A DNA stretch of 64,000 bases, taken from NCBI RefSeq assembly GCF_016742135.1, contig NZ_JACVCG010000002.1, positions 62,001 to 126,000 of the forward strand, written 5' to 3'. This document shows, one piece after another, positions 22,173 through 32,787 of the stretch. The notes beneath the pieces are model-generated. The model made no database searches. It saw nothing but the letters and a program-made list of their open reading frames with translations, and had not been told where the DNA came from. Position 1 is the stretch's first letter, and each line of letters starts with the position of its first letter. The position numbers and the translations under genes are program-made. This stretch comes from Brevundimonas sp. Its GTDB lineage: Bacteria; Pseudomonadota; Alphaproteobacteria; Caulobacterales; Caulobacteraceae.

Positions 22173-23219
22173 ATGCTGATCACCATGCTGATGAGCTTGA
22201 TACTAGGCGGGCAGGCTGGAGCCGCTTCTTCAGCGGGGGAGCCCTGCGATGATCTGGATGGCCTGCCTTGGGACCGATTTGGCGATCATGTCTGTGTCCT
22301 CGCCCGAAGGGGCGTGAAACCTGCCGAACAGGAGGCGAGCGAGGGGGTAGAAGCCTATCGGGCGTTCTTTTCCGATGGCTACGGGCGCAGCATGCCGACT
22401 CTGTCGTTTGAGCGGCGCCCGGGTCAGCCCCCGTTGGCAGTGATCTACTTTACACCCGACAGGCGCCTCGAGGCTCCGGTCCCTGCCGAAGTGTGGGCTG
22501 ACGTTCGTCGACAGGCCCTCTATGCCGACCGGGAGCTTGTGCCGATCGAGGCCGATGAGCCCTTCCTGTGCCTTCATCCGTGGACCTCGACCGTGGAAAT
22601 AGTGAACGCGCCTCAGCGTGCAATGGAGCCAGAGCCGGTTCGCAGCCGTCAGTCAGTGGGCTGCAAGGCAGACCTGACCCACCAGTTCTCATGGTCGCTC
22701 GCACGGGCCGCCATGCCTCTGTTTCCCGCGTGCGACCGCCTCGATCCTGAGTACTATCGCAACGAGGTCTCGCGTTTCGAAGCTTGCGGCAATCTGACGG
22801 GAGATGTCATCGCAGCGGCGGATGTGATGAACGCCATCGGTCACAGGAACTTTGACTTCAATGTAGTCGATGATGGTCGCGTCTCGTGGATCTGGTGGCT
22901 CGGCAGCTCCCGCACAGCCCACCTGCAATGGGATGACGAGCCCCCCTTGGTCGGCATAGCGGACATCGGCACCTTCCTTGAGGAGAAGGACGGTCAACTC
23001 GAGGCGCTATGGGGCTACGTCGGGACCGTGCACGGGGATACTGCGACAACCGCACAGGTCACTGGTGTCATTACCTACCAACAGGATACTCCGACCCATC
23101 GAGTTAGTTTTGAGGCCTCGTACACGCAGGTTTGGGGCCTTTCTCCCTACAGCGGCCAGTGGGAGCTGGAGAGCTGGATCGTGGAACCGTTTCAATCGAC
23201 GGGGTCCTACGAACTGTGA
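22173..23219 (+). CDS. Secreted protein of unknown function, tandem paralogue A
   Basis: The start at 22173 has GGAGG 8 bp upstream and gives 348 aa with an N-terminal hydrophobic segment ('MLITMLMSLILGGQAGAASS') that looks like a short signal peptide. The body includes 'EAYRAFFSDGYGRSMPTLSFE', four scattered cysteines and a Trp-rich C-terminus ('WELESWIVEPF'). It is clearly related to the next gene, which shares the 'MLM-LMS-LGGQ' start, the 'YRAF-NGYGR' block and the C-terminal 'W-LDDW-V-PF' ending. I know no family for it. It is probably periplasmic. Confidence 0.72.
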   Translation: MLITMLMSLILGGQAGAASSAGEPCDDLDGLPWDRFGDHVCVLARRGVKPAEQEASEGVEAYRAFFSDGYGRSMPTLSFERRPGQPPLAVIYFTPDRRLEAPVPAEVWADVRRQALYADRELVPIEADEPFLCLHPWTSTVEIVNAPQRAMEPEPVRSRQSVGCKADLTHQFSWSLARAAMPLFPACDRLDPEYYRNEVSRFEACGNLTGDVIAAADVMNAIGHRNFDFNVVDDGRVSWIWWLGSSRTAHLQWDDEPPLVGIADIGTFLEEKDGQLEALWGYVGTVHGDTATTAQVTGVITYQQDTPTHRVSFEASYTQVWGLSPYSGQWELESWIVEPFQSTGSYEL

Positions 23220-23295
23220 TCCGCCGTATTCTGATAGACGTGCTGTTCGAGATACCTGAGACAGGTAGGCTCCAGACCCGGCAGGAGGGACATTC

Positions 23296-24351
23296 ATGCT
23301 GATGGCTATGCTGATGAGTGTGGTGTTGGGTGGGCAGGAGCCGGACCCGACGCCGAGCGCGGAATTGCTTCAATCCCTCGGTATGGTGCCGATCGAGCAA
23401 GAAGCGGCCACGGGGGCGGTGGTTTACCGGGCGTTCTACAGGAATGGCTATGGCAGGGATCTACTCGGGGTCAGTTTCGAGATGCGCCCGGATGCGCCGC
23501 CGATGGTCAGTGTGTATGGCTTTGAGGGAAAACGGATTTCGGCCCCTGTGAGCCGTGAGGCCTGGGATCGGGTCGTCGATGAGAGCTGGATCGTGGGCCG
23601 TGAACTCGTGCCTTTACCGGAGGACGTTCAGACCGGGGATGAGGTTGTCTATACCCTCTGCACGGACGGCTGGACCACGACCGTTGAGCTGGCGAACACA
23701 TACGAATATGGCCGAAAGCGGCTGAGCGAACCCTACCGCCGCCGCCAGAACGCCTGTGATACAATCGGCCCGGAGCCCGTCGTCAGGTTCGGGTTCATTC
23801 TGGCCGGATTGGCCGTAGAGGCGTTTCCGGCCTGTGCGGAACTCGACCTCGACGGATACTACAACAACATCGTGCGACTGAGCGACTGCCTGTATCTGTC
23901 TGGCAATACGCTTGCGGCCGCCAGTCTGATGACTCAAAAGGGCGAGCCGCCGTCATTTTCCTATGGCATCACGCCAACAGAAGCCGAATGGCGGGAATGG
24001 TTGTCGACCGACAACGGCGGTCGGCTGGACTGGGGTGGTCAGATCTATCAAGAGAGCAATACCTATCGTTCCGGTCAGGCGGAGGCGCCCCGGCTGTCGC
24101 AGGTCATGGTCGAGTTCGGCGCGACTCTGCCCGATCTCACCATCTATCAGGCTGAAATCGGGGCCAGGGACGACGAACAAGGCTGGATCAAGGGGCAGGT
24201 CGCCTATCGGGAAGAGGGCACATCTGGCGGTGAACGTCGCTATATGGTTGCCGACTATGTCCAGCAATGGTCCCGGGCGCCGGGCGGGCTATGGCATCTG
24301 GATGACTGGACCGTTGGCCCTTTCCGCGAACTGAAACCTGAGGACGAATGA
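23296..24351 (+). CDS. Secreted protein of unknown function, tandem paralogue B
   Basis: This 351-aa paralogue of the preceding gene starts 'MLMAMLMSVVLGGQEP', probably a signal peptide, with GGAGGG upstream. Shared blocks include 'VVYRAFYRNGYGRDLLGVSFEMR', 'RELVPL', a 'TDGWTTTVEL' Trp segment, 'FPACAELDLDGYYNNIVRLSDC' and the C-terminal 'WHLDDWTVGPFRE'. It ends in an ATGA overlap with the VTT-domain gene, so the two may be translated together. Between the paralogues there are only 76 bp with no obvious terminator. No function can be read from the sequence. Confidence 0.72.
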   Translation: MLMAMLMSVVLGGQEPDPTPSAELLQSLGMVPIEQEAATGAVVYRAFYRNGYGRDLLGVSFEMRPDAPPMVSVYGFEGKRISAPVSREAWDRVVDESWIVGRELVPLPEDVQTGDEVVYTLCTDGWTTTVELANTYEYGRKRLSEPYRRRQNACDTIGPEPVVRFGFILAGLAVEAFPACAELDLDGYYNNIVRLSDCLYLSGNTLAAASLMTQKGEPPSFSYGITPTEAEWREWLSTDNGGRLDWGGQIYQESNTYRSGQAEAPRLSQVMVEFGATLPDLTIYQAEIGARDDEQGWIKGQVAYREEGTSGGERRYMVADYVQQWSRAPGGLWHLDDWTVGPFRELKPEDE

Positions 24352-25061
24352 TCCGCCGCATCCTCGATTTTGTGCTGAATATGGAGGCGGCCAGGTGGCG
24401 GGCGGCGCTGGTGACGGCTGTGCTGCTGGCGGCGGTCCTTGGGCTGTTGCTGGTCGGCAAGTCGATGCTGGGGCTGGAGGCGGATCACCGGCTTGAGGCC
24501 TGGCTTGAGGGCTATGCCGGAGGGCCATGGGCGTTTGCGGCGACGGTGGCACTGTTTGTCGGGGCGGCCTTTATCGGGGCACCGCAGTTTCTGTTGATCG
24601 CAGCCTGTGTGGTGGCGTTCGGGCCGTCGCTGGGGTTCTGGTACAGCTGGGCGGCTACGGTGATTTCGGCGGGAGTGACCTATTGGCTGGGGCGCGGGCC
24701 AACCGCGCGGCTGCTGGACCGCTGGAGCGGCAAGACGGTGACGCGGCTGAAGGGCTTCGTCGGGCGCAATGCCTTCTACGCCAGCTTCATGATCCGCAAT
24801 GTGCCCTCGGCGCCCTTCATTGTGGTCAATATGGCGTTCGGGGCGGCCCGGGCCGGGTTCGTGCCTTTCCTCGCCGGCTGTGCCCTGGGCGTCCTGCCCA
24901 AGACGGCGCTGGTGGCCTTCTTCGGCGGAGCGGTGGCGGTGGCGGTCAGCGGCGACGGCGTCTGGACCAGCCTGATCCTGGCGGGCGTGGCCGTCGTCTG
25001 GCTGGCCCTGATGCTGGGCGTGCGGGAATGGGTCAAGCGCCGCGAGGCAAAACGCAACTGA
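24348..25061 (+). CDS. VTT/TVP38-TMEM64 (DedA-like) membrane protein
   Basis: The 237-aa protein has about five membrane helices (~18-38, 60-90, 92-112, 150-178, 190-225) and the VTT signature region 'GAPQFLLIAACVVAFGPSLGFWYSW', a re-entrant loop, and 'FMIRNVPSAPFIVVNMAFGAA'. Members of the wider DedA/VTT family include lipid scramblases and undecaprenyl-phosphate flippases, so lipid transport is plausible but unproven. It overlaps paralogue B by 4 bp and is followed after 76 bp by a GST gene. Confidence 0.85.
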   Translation: MIRRILDFVLNMEAARWRAALVTAVLLAAVLGLLLVGKSMLGLEADHRLEAWLEGYAGGPWAFAATVALFVGAAFIGAPQFLLIAACVVAFGPSLGFWYSWAATVISAGVTYWLGRGPTARLLDRWSGKTVTRLKGFVGRNAFYASFMIRNVPSAPFIVVNMAFGAARAGFVPFLAGCALGVLPKTALVAFFGGAVAVAVSGDGVWTSLILAGVAVVWLALMLGVREWVKRREAKRN

Positions 25062-25137
25062 GTCGGTTGCAATATGGAGCCGCACGCCTATCTGCCCGTT
25101 CAGGTCGCACTGACCCGAATCTGGAAGGAGAGATCGC

Positions 25138-25764
25138 TTGTCCCTGACCGTCTACATCTCGCCCGGCGCCTGCGCCATGGCCTCGCATTCCGCCCTCGAG
25201 GAGGCCGGTCTCGACTATGAGGCCACGGTCATCGACCTGAAGAAGGGCGAGCAGCGCACGCCCGAGTATCTGGCCATCAACCCGGCGGGCGTGACCCCGG
25301 CGCTGAAGACCGATCAGGGCGTGATCACCCAGAACGCCGCCATCCTCGCCTGGGTGGCCGAGACCAACCCCGACAAGAATTTGGCCCCGCTCGGCGATGC
25401 CTTTGCCATGGCCCGCTTCCACGCCTTCAATGGCTGGCTGGCGTCCAGCCTTCACCCGGCCATCGGCAAGGTGCTGTTCAGCCGCCCGCCGCTGGAGGGC
25501 GAGGCCAGGGACCAGGCCGTCGAACAGGCGCTGGCCAAATACGACCTGGCCGAACAGCATCTGCTGGAGGGCGACTGGGTGTTCGGCGATGCCTGGACTC
25601 TGGCCGACAACTATCTTTCCGTCTTCACCCGCTGGGCGCGGCAGGCGAAGCTGCTGGACGCGGCCCGCTATCCGAAGCTGAATGCCCATCTGGATCGCGT
25701 CCAGGCCCGCCCCGCCGTTCAACGCATGCTGAAGGCCGAGGGTCTGGAACCCGTCGCCGCCTGA
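25138..25764 (+). CDS. Beta-class-like glutathione S-transferase
   Basis: The 208-aa protein has the N-terminal thioredoxin-like GST domain with 'SPGACAMASH' (Cys12 as likely active-site residue, as in bacterial beta-class GSTs) and 'NPAGVTPAL' around the cis-Pro, and a helical C-terminal domain with 'VFGDAWTLADNYL'. It starts with TTG at 25138, preceded by GGAAGGAGAG, the strongest ribosome-binding site in the region; no ATG fits. Substrate is unknown. Confidence 0.9.
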   Translation: MSLTVYISPGACAMASHSALEEAGLDYEATVIDLKKGEQRTPEYLAINPAGVTPALKTDQGVITQNAAILAWVAETNPDKNLAPLGDAFAMARFHAFNGWLASSLHPAIGKVLFSRPPLEGEARDQAVEQALAKYDLAEQHLLEGDWVFGDAWTLADNYLSVFTRWARQAKLLDAARYPKLNAHLDRVQARPAVQRMLKAEGLEPVAA

Positions 25765-25914
25765 CGACACCCTCGTGATACGCCGGGCCGATTCAGGACT
25801 TGTAATCCCTGTCCCGTAAGGGCAAACGGGCCACGGTCGGCTCGGCGATATCGATCAGGACGGCCCGTGCGTGGGGATGCGCAGCGGGGCGGGGCTTCGT
25901 CGCAGCGGACATGA

Positions 25915-26997
<1,083 letters not shown>

Positions 26998-27135
26998 AGT
27001 CCGTCTCGCGCGCCTGCGGACATCAGCGGTTTTCAAGGCCCGGTGATTCTGCGATAGCCTGATTTTCATGGGCAGATTCGCCCGCCGGCTCCCGCGTGGG
27101 CCGGGTGACTTCAACCCTCTGACGCAAGGGTCGCC

Positions 27136-28089
27136 GTGGCGTTTCGCGACGGACCGTTCGAAAACCTCAAGGTGCCGCTGATCTGGACGGCGGGCATCAC
27201 CGTGCTCATCGTTCTGGTCGCCTCGGCCTTTCTGCTGATCAGCCAGCGTCGCGGCGACAGCCAGAATGCCATCAGGGGTGCCGGTGACCAGGTCTCGGGC
27301 GGGGTAGGGGGCGTTCTGGCCGCTCCCGTGCGCTGGGTCGGCGCCGCCAGCGACTATGTCGGCGACTATTTCTTTGCCGTCTCCGAGAACCGCCGCCTCA
27401 AGGAGCAGGTGGCCGAGCTTCAGGCCGTGGCCGACGCCAACATCGCCCTGCAGAACATCAACACCCGCTATGAAGCCATGCTGGGCATCCGGGTCGAGCC
27501 GAGCGTCGAGATGGAAACGGCGCGGTCGATTTCGGAGTCACGTGGTCCGTTCGCCCGCTCGCGCCTGGTCGATGTCGGTACATCTCGCGGTGTCCGGATC
27601 GGCAATCCGGTGATCAATGAGCACGGCCTGGTCGGACGAGTGGTCGGGACATCGCCGCGCGTCAGCCGCGTCCTGCTGGTCACCGATGTCTCCAGCCGCA
27701 TCCCGGTGCTGATCGACCGCACCGATGCGCGCGCCATGTTGTCCGGCGACGGCAGCGGCAATCCGCGTCTGGAATACGTCCGGGGCACCGACTCGGTCGA
27801 GGTCGGCGACCGCGTTCTGACCTCGGGCGACGGCGGCGGTATTCCCCGCGGCGTGCCGATCGGCGTTGTCGCGCGGGGCATCGACGGGTCCTGGCGGGTC
27901 AAGCTGTTCAGTGACCGGGGCGCCATCGACTTCGTCAAGGTCATGAAGTTCGAGGACTTCGGCCAACTGGTCGATCCCGAGGCGCTGAATGCCCCGCCTC
28001 TGGCCGCCCTGGGGCCGGCCCCCGCCACTCAGGCCCCCGCCACCCCGCCTCCGGCGACTCCGGCCCAGCCCGGCGGTGCGGGCGAGTGA
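27136..28089 (+). CDS. mreC: Rod shape-determining protein MreC
   Basis: MreC is a bitopic inner-membrane protein that links the elongasome enzymes. The 317-aa product has a transmembrane helix at ~13-36, a short coiled coil (~85-115) and two beta-barrel-like subdomains ('SRLVDVGTSRGVRIGNPVINEHGLVG', 'GDRVLTSGDGGGIPRGVPIGVV'). The C-terminal ~40 residues are Pro/Ala-rich. It starts with GTG and ends in a GTGA overlap with mreD. Confidence 0.93.
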   Translation: MAFRDGPFENLKVPLIWTAGITVLIVLVASAFLLISQRRGDSQNAIRGAGDQVSGGVGGVLAAPVRWVGAASDYVGDYFFAVSENRRLKEQVAELQAVADANIALQNINTRYEAMLGIRVEPSVEMETARSISESRGPFARSRLVDVGTSRGVRIGNPVINEHGLVGRVVGTSPRVSRVLLVTDVSSRIPVLIDRTDARAMLSGDGSGNPRLEYVRGTDSVEVGDRVLTSGDGGGIPRGVPIGVVARGIDGSWRVKLFSDRGAIDFVKVMKFEDFGQLVDPEALNAPPLAALGPAPATQAPATPPPATPAQPGGAGE

Positions 28090-28604
28090 GACGTCCGGTC
28101 GCCGTCCGCGTCGTCGGGCCTCTGCAGTGGATCGTCTATCCGTCCTTGCTGGCCATACTGGCGACCCTGGTACTGGCCACGCCCGTGACCCTGTTCGGCC
28201 TCAGCCTGCCCGAGCCGGTCATCCCCATGGTCCTGGCCTTCGCCTGGCCGCTGATCCGGCCCTCGATCACCGCGCCGCTGGCCCTCTTTGCCCTGGGTCT
28301 GGTGCTGGACCTGCTGTGGTACGGCCCGCTGGGTCTGTGGGGACTGGTCCTGCTGTGCGTCTATGCCGCCATTCTGGTGTCGCGAAACTTCCTGATCGGG
28401 CAGGAAACCCGTGTGCTGTTCGTCTGGTACACGGTCGCCGCTCTGGGGGCCTTCTTTCTGGCCTGGGTCATCGTTACAATCGCCGCGGGGCGGGCGCCAA
28501 GCCTGCTGGCCCTTCTGGGTCAGGTGGTGCCGACGCTTCTGATCTTCCCGCTGGCGGATCGCCTGATCCAGCGGTTTGACGATGGCGATGTGCGGTTTCG
28601 ATGA
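28086..28604 (+). CDS. mreD: Rod shape-determining protein MreD
   Basis: The 172-aa polytopic membrane protein has about five to six hydrophobic helices and the conserved '-LLWYGPLGLWGLVLL-' loop of the family. MreD acts with MreC in the rod complex. It starts with GTG in a GTGA overlap with mreC and ends in an ATGA overlap with mrdA, so the three genes are tightly coupled. Confidence 0.9.
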   Translation: MRRPVAVRVVGPLQWIVYPSLLAILATLVLATPVTLFGLSLPEPVIPMVLAFAWPLIRPSITAPLALFALGLVLDLLWYGPLGLWGLVLLCVYAAILVSRNFLIGQETRVLFVWYTVAALGAFFLAWVIVTIAAGRAPSLLALLGQVVPTLLIFPLADRLIQRFDDGDVRFR

Positions 28605-30634
28605 GCAGCGAACCCTCGATCTTCTTTTCGGACGTCAATGAGCGGCAGGGCTCCTTCCTGCGGCGCACCTTCGTCATGGGGGGGCTGACGGCCCTCGGCG
28701 TGCTGGGCCTGACTGCGCGACTCGGTCAGCTGCAGGTCGTCCAGGCGCAGGAATACACCACCCTGGCCACCGCCAACCAGTTCAACTTCCGCCTCGTCCC
28801 GCCGCCGCGCGGGGTCATCAAGGACCGGGACGGGGTGGTCATCGCCGGCAACCGGCCCAGCTTCCGCGTGCTGGTGGTTCGCGACGAGACCAAGGATCTG
28901 GACCAGACGCTCGATCTTCTGGGTCGGTTGATCCCCGAAACACTCGACCGCCGCAGGGCCATCATCCGCGACGTCAACGCCGCCCCGCGCTTCTCACCCG
29001 TGCCGGTCAAGAGCGACCTGACCTGGGAAGAATTCGCCAAGGTCAACCTCTACGCCAATGAACTGCCCGGCGTGATGGCCGACATGCACGAGACCCGCTA
29101 CTATCCGCACGGCGGCGCCTTTGCCCACGTCGTCGGCTATGTGGCCAAGGTTTCAGCGGCCGATGTCGAGGCCGTACGGGCCCGGGGCGAGGAAGCCTCG
29201 CCGCTGTTGTTCAACCCCGGCTTCCGCATTGGCCGTCAGGGGGTCGAGGCCACCCTGGATACCGATTTGCGCGGTGTGGCGGGAGGGCAGCGGGTCGAGG
29301 TGGATGCCCGCGGCCGGGTGGTCGGCGAGGATCCCGCGAACTCCCGACCCGCTGTGCCCGGGCAGGAAGTGGTGCTTACCCTGGATTCCGATATCCAGAA
29401 CCGGGCGCTCGAGGTGTTCGGCGAGGAGTCCGGCGGCTGTGTCGTCATGGATGTCCGCAACGGGGACGTCCTGTGCATGGTGTCCTCGCCTTCGTTCGAT
29501 CCGAACCTGTTCGTCTCGGGCGTGCCCAGCAACATCTACCGCGCCTGGGCTGACTATGAGCGCCGTCCCCTGCTGGACAAGGCGATCTATGGCACCTTCC
29601 CGCCGGGTTCGACCTTCAAGATGACCACCGCCCTGGCGCTTCTGGATGCGGGCATCAATCCGACCGAAAGGGTCAATTGCTCGGGCGCCTATCGCTTTGG
29701 CAACCGGACGTTCGTATGCCACCGGCGCGCCGGTCATGGTCCGCAGACCATGCACGACGCCATCAAGAACTCCTGCAACGTCTACTTCTATCATATGGCC
29801 AACCGGGCGGGCGTGGACCGCATCGCCCGCACCGCCGAGGCGCTGGGCCTGCACCGGACCTATGAAATGGGTCTGTCGGGCCAACGGGCGGGCACCATGC
29901 CGTCGACGAAGTGGAAGCGTGAGAATTTTCGCAATCCGGCGGACCAGACCTGGTTTCCGGGCGAGACCCTGTCCGTGGCGATCGGCCAGGGGGCCATTGA
30001 GGTCAACGCGCTTCAACTGGCGGTCATGACCGCCCGCATCGCCAACGGCCGCAAGGCGATCGAGCCGCGCCTCATCAAGTCCGTGGGCGGGGTGGACCGT
30101 CCCTCGGGCGCGGCCGTCAAGGATCTTCCGTTCGAGGACACGCACCTGGACATCGTGCGCGCGGGCATGGCGGCGGTGGCCAATGATGTGACCGGCACGG
30201 CCTATCGGGTCAGCCAGCTGGGTCTCGGCGACATACAGATGGCGGGCAAGACCGGCACGGCCCAGGCCCGCGCCGGCCTGCGCCGGGGAACCTCGGTAGC
30301 GTGGTCCAGTCGCGACCACGGCCTGTTTGTGGCCTTCGCCCCCCATGATGCGCCGCGCTATGCCATAGCCGTCATCGTCCAGCACGGCGGGGGATCCCGG
30401 ATTGCGGCAGAGAAGGCGCGCGAGGTCATGCGTGTGACGCTGCTCAAGGACCCCGACATGCGCAGCCGGATCGAGCGGCCGCTGCCCCCCGAGCCCGTGG
30501 GGCCGCTGGAAGAGGAAGACCCGGCGGCCATCGCGCCGCCGTCGCCGGCCCCGGTCGCGCCTGACCCCGTTCCCGCCAGGCCCGCGCCGCAGGAGCTTGC
30601 CGGCCCGCAGCCCTATCTTCCGGATCCGCAATGA
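28601..30634 (+). CDS. mrdA: Penicillin-binding protein 2, elongasome transpeptidase
   Basis: PBP2 crosslinks peptidoglycan during elongation. The 677-aa protein has one transmembrane helix (~25-48), a dimerisation/pedestal domain and a transpeptidase domain with SxxK at Ser337 ('GSTFK'), SxN at Ser391 ('NSCN') and KTG at 550-552. The C-terminal ~70 residues are Pro-rich. It overlaps mreD and rodA by ATGA at both ends, forming an enzyme pair with the RodA polymerase. Confidence 0.95.
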   Translation: MSSEPSIFFSDVNERQGSFLRRTFVMGGLTALGVLGLTARLGQLQVVQAQEYTTLATANQFNFRLVPPPRGVIKDRDGVVIAGNRPSFRVLVVRDETKDLDQTLDLLGRLIPETLDRRRAIIRDVNAAPRFSPVPVKSDLTWEEFAKVNLYANELPGVMADMHETRYYPHGGAFAHVVGYVAKVSAADVEAVRARGEEASPLLFNPGFRIGRQGVEATLDTDLRGVAGGQRVEVDARGRVVGEDPANSRPAVPGQEVVLTLDSDIQNRALEVFGEESGGCVVMDVRNGDVLCMVSSPSFDPNLFVSGVPSNIYRAWADYERRPLLDKAIYGTFPPGSTFKMTTALALLDAGINPTERVNCSGAYRFGNRTFVCHRRAGHGPQTMHDAIKNSCNVYFYHMANRAGVDRIARTAEALGLHRTYEMGLSGQRAGTMPSTKWKRENFRNPADQTWFPGETLSVAIGQGAIEVNALQLAVMTARIANGRKAIEPRLIKSVGGVDRPSGAAVKDLPFEDTHLDIVRAGMAAVANDVTGTAYRVSQLGLGDIQMAGKTGTAQARAGLRRGTSVAWSSRDHGLFVAFAPHDAPRYAIAVIVQHGGGSRIAAEKAREVMRVTLLKDPDMRSRIERPLPPEPVGPLEEEDPAAIAPPSPAPVAPDPVPARPAPQELAGPQPYLPDPQ

Positions 30635-31788
30635 CCGCCTCGGCCCTGACCCGTCCCGGCGAGCGTGACCGGCTGAGCGTGAAGATCGCCCAGCTGGACT
30701 GGCGACTGCTCCTGTTGCTGTGCGCCATCGCCGGCATGGGGGCCGCCATGCTCTATTCGGTGGCCAAGGGTTCGTGGGAGCCGTGGGCCGCCAATCATCT
30801 GATCCGCTTTGGCCTCTGTCTGGCGATCCTGCTGGCCCTGTCGCTGGTGAACCTCAAATGGTGGTTCCATCTGGCCTATCCGGCCTATTTCGGGTCGCTG
30901 CTGCTGCTCGCGGCGATCGAGATTCCCGGCCTGGGCTATACCGCCATGGGCGCGACCCGCTGGCTGGATCTCGGCGTGACCCGTATCCAGCCGTCCGAGC
31001 TGATGAAGATCGCCCTCGTTCTGGCGCTGGCCCGCTGGTACCACGGTGCCACGGCCCAGGAAGCCCGGTTCCACTGGAAACTGATCTATCCGGCGCTCAT
31101 GATCGGGGCACCCTTCGCCCTCGTCGCCCACCAGCCCGACCTCGGCAGCGCCCTTCTGCTGGGCCTGACCGGTGCCGCCATCATGTTCGCGGCGGGCCTC
31201 AGCTGGAAGATCATTGTCGCGGGGGCCGGGGCCGCCATCGCGGGTGTCTGGCCCTTCATCCAGTTCGTCATGCATGACTATCAGCGCGACCGGGTCCTGA
31301 CTTTCCTCAACCCCGAGGCCGATCCCTCGGGAGAGGGCTATCAGATCATGCAGTCCAAGATCGCCATGGGCTCCGGCGGCTTGCTGGGCAAGGGCTATGG
31401 TCTGGGCAGCCAGAGCCAGCTGGAGTTCCTGCCGGAACGCCACACCGACTTCATATTCGCGGCGGTGTCCGAGGAATTCGGCTTCGTCGGCTCGTTCGGC
31501 ATGCTGCTCTGCTATCTGGGCGTGATCCTGATCTCGCTGCGGATCGCCTCCCTGTCGCACAGCCATTTCGGTCGTCTGGCCACGGCCGGAGTGACCGCCA
31601 CCTTTGCCCTTTATGTGCTGATCAACGGGGCCATGGTCATGGGGCTGGCCCCGGTGGTGGGCGTGCCCATGCCGCTGATGTCAAACGGCGGCACAGTCAT
31701 GCTGACCGTCATGATCGGCTTTGGTCTCGTGATGGCCACCCGCGTTCACCGTTACGTCGAACTGCCCAAGGGTCACGGCCTGTTTTGA
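30631..31788 (+). CDS. rodA: SEDS peptidoglycan glycosyltransferase RodA
   Basis: RodA is the SEDS polymerase of the elongasome. The 385-aa protein has about ten membrane helices and the family segments 'GATRWLDLGVTRIQPSELMK', 'HQPDLGSALLL' and 'LPERHTDFIFAAVSEEFGF'. The Asp of 'HQPDLGSA' corresponds to the residue needed for polymerase activity in other RodA proteins. It overlaps mrdA by 4 bp and ends directly against the convergent pip gene (TGA immediately followed by the other stop). Confidence 0.95.
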   Translation: MTASALTRPGERDRLSVKIAQLDWRLLLLLCAIAGMGAAMLYSVAKGSWEPWAANHLIRFGLCLAILLALSLVNLKWWFHLAYPAYFGSLLLLAAIEIPGLGYTAMGATRWLDLGVTRIQPSELMKIALVLALARWYHGATAQEARFHWKLIYPALMIGAPFALVAHQPDLGSALLLGLTGAAIMFAAGLSWKIIVAGAGAAIAGVWPFIQFVMHDYQRDRVLTFLNPEADPSGEGYQIMQSKIAMGSGGLLGKGYGLGSQSQLEFLPERHTDFIFAAVSEEFGFVGSFGMLLCYLGVILISLRIASLSHSHFGRLATAGVTATFALYVLINGAMVMGLAPVVGVPMPLMSNGGTVMLTVMIGFGLVMATRVHRYVELPKGHGLF

Positions 31789-32769
31789 TCACTCCGGCAG
31801 GCCTGCGGCCCAGTCGGTGGCGCGCACCAAACTGTCGATAATGCCCGGTTCTGACGAGGCATGCCCCGCGTCGCCGATCACCTCCAGCCGCGCTTCCGGC
31901 CAGGCCCGGTGCAGGGCCCAGGCGCCGGACATCGGCGTCACCACATCGAACCGGCCCTGGGCGATCCACGCCGGGATATGCCGGATGCGGTCGATCTTTT
32001 TCAGCAGCCAACCGTCTTCGGGCAGGAATCCGCCATTGCGGAAATAGTGGTTCTCGATCCGGGCGAAGGCGATGGCAAACTCGGCCTCGGCGAACTTGTC
32101 GGGGCGTGAGTCCGGCCCACCCACGCTGACGGTCTCGCCCTCCCAGCTGGACCAGGCGATGGCGCATTCGCGGCGCGCGGCCTCATCGTCCCCCGTCAGC
32201 CGCTTTTCATAGGCCGCCATCAGGTCGTCACGCTCGGCCTCGGGGATCGGTGCCAGAAACCGCTCCCAGGCGTCGGGGAAGATCATCGACGCCCCATCCT
32301 GGTAGAACCAGTGCAGCTCCTTCTTCGTCAGCAGGAAGATGCCGCGCAGCACCAGCGCCTTGACCCGCTCGGGGTGGGTCACCGCATAGGTCAGCGACAG
32401 GGTCGAACCCCAGGACCCGCCGAACACCACCCATTTGTCGACGCCGCAGCGCTCGCGCAGCCGCTCGATATCCTCGATCAGGGTCCAGGTGGTGTTGTTG
32501 TCCAGCGAGGCATAGGGCCTGGACTGGCCACAGCCGCGCTGGTCGAACATGATGATCCGGTAGGCCGACGGATCGAAATAACGCCGCATGCCCGGGCTGG
32601 TCGCCCCGCCGGGCCCGCCGTGCAGGACCAGCACGGGCTTGCCCTGCGGATTACCGCTCTCCTCGAAATAGATTTCGTGGCCATCCTGGGTCTTCATCCA
32701 GCCGCTGGCAAAGGCTTCGATCTCGGGGAACAGGTCGCGGCGGTCGCCCTCGGGCTTGGGAAAGGACAT
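31789..32769 (-). CDS. pip: Proline iminopeptidase (peptidase S33)
   Basis: This alpha/beta hydrolase removes N-terminal proline from peptides. The 326-aa protein has the oxyanion segment 'LHGGPGGATSPG', the nucleophile elbow 'GGSWGS' (Ser119), Asp275 in 'GRFDVVTP' and His303 in 'GDAGHASSE'. 'FDQRGCGQSRPYA' is also typical. It is cytosolic and followed downstream by no other gene on its strand; DUF423 lies 18 bp upstream. Confidence 0.93.
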   Translation of the reverse strand: MSFPKPEGDRRDLFPEIEAFASGWMKTQDGHEIYFEESGNPQGKPVLVLHGGPGGATSPGMRRYFDPSAYRIIMFDQRGCGQSRPYASLDNNTTWTLIEDIERLRERCGVDKWVVFGGSWGSTLSLTYAVTHPERVKALVLRGIFLLTKKELHWFYQDGASMIFPDAWERFLAPIPEAERDDLMAAYEKRLTGDDEAARRECAIAWSSWEGETVSVGGPDSRPDKFAEAEFAIAFARIENHYFRNGGFLPEDGWLLKKIDRIRHIPAWIAQGRFDVVTPMSGAWALHRAWPEARLEVIGDAGHASSEPGIIDSLVRATDWAAGLPE

Positions 32770-32787
32770 GAATACTCGCTGTGGAAC

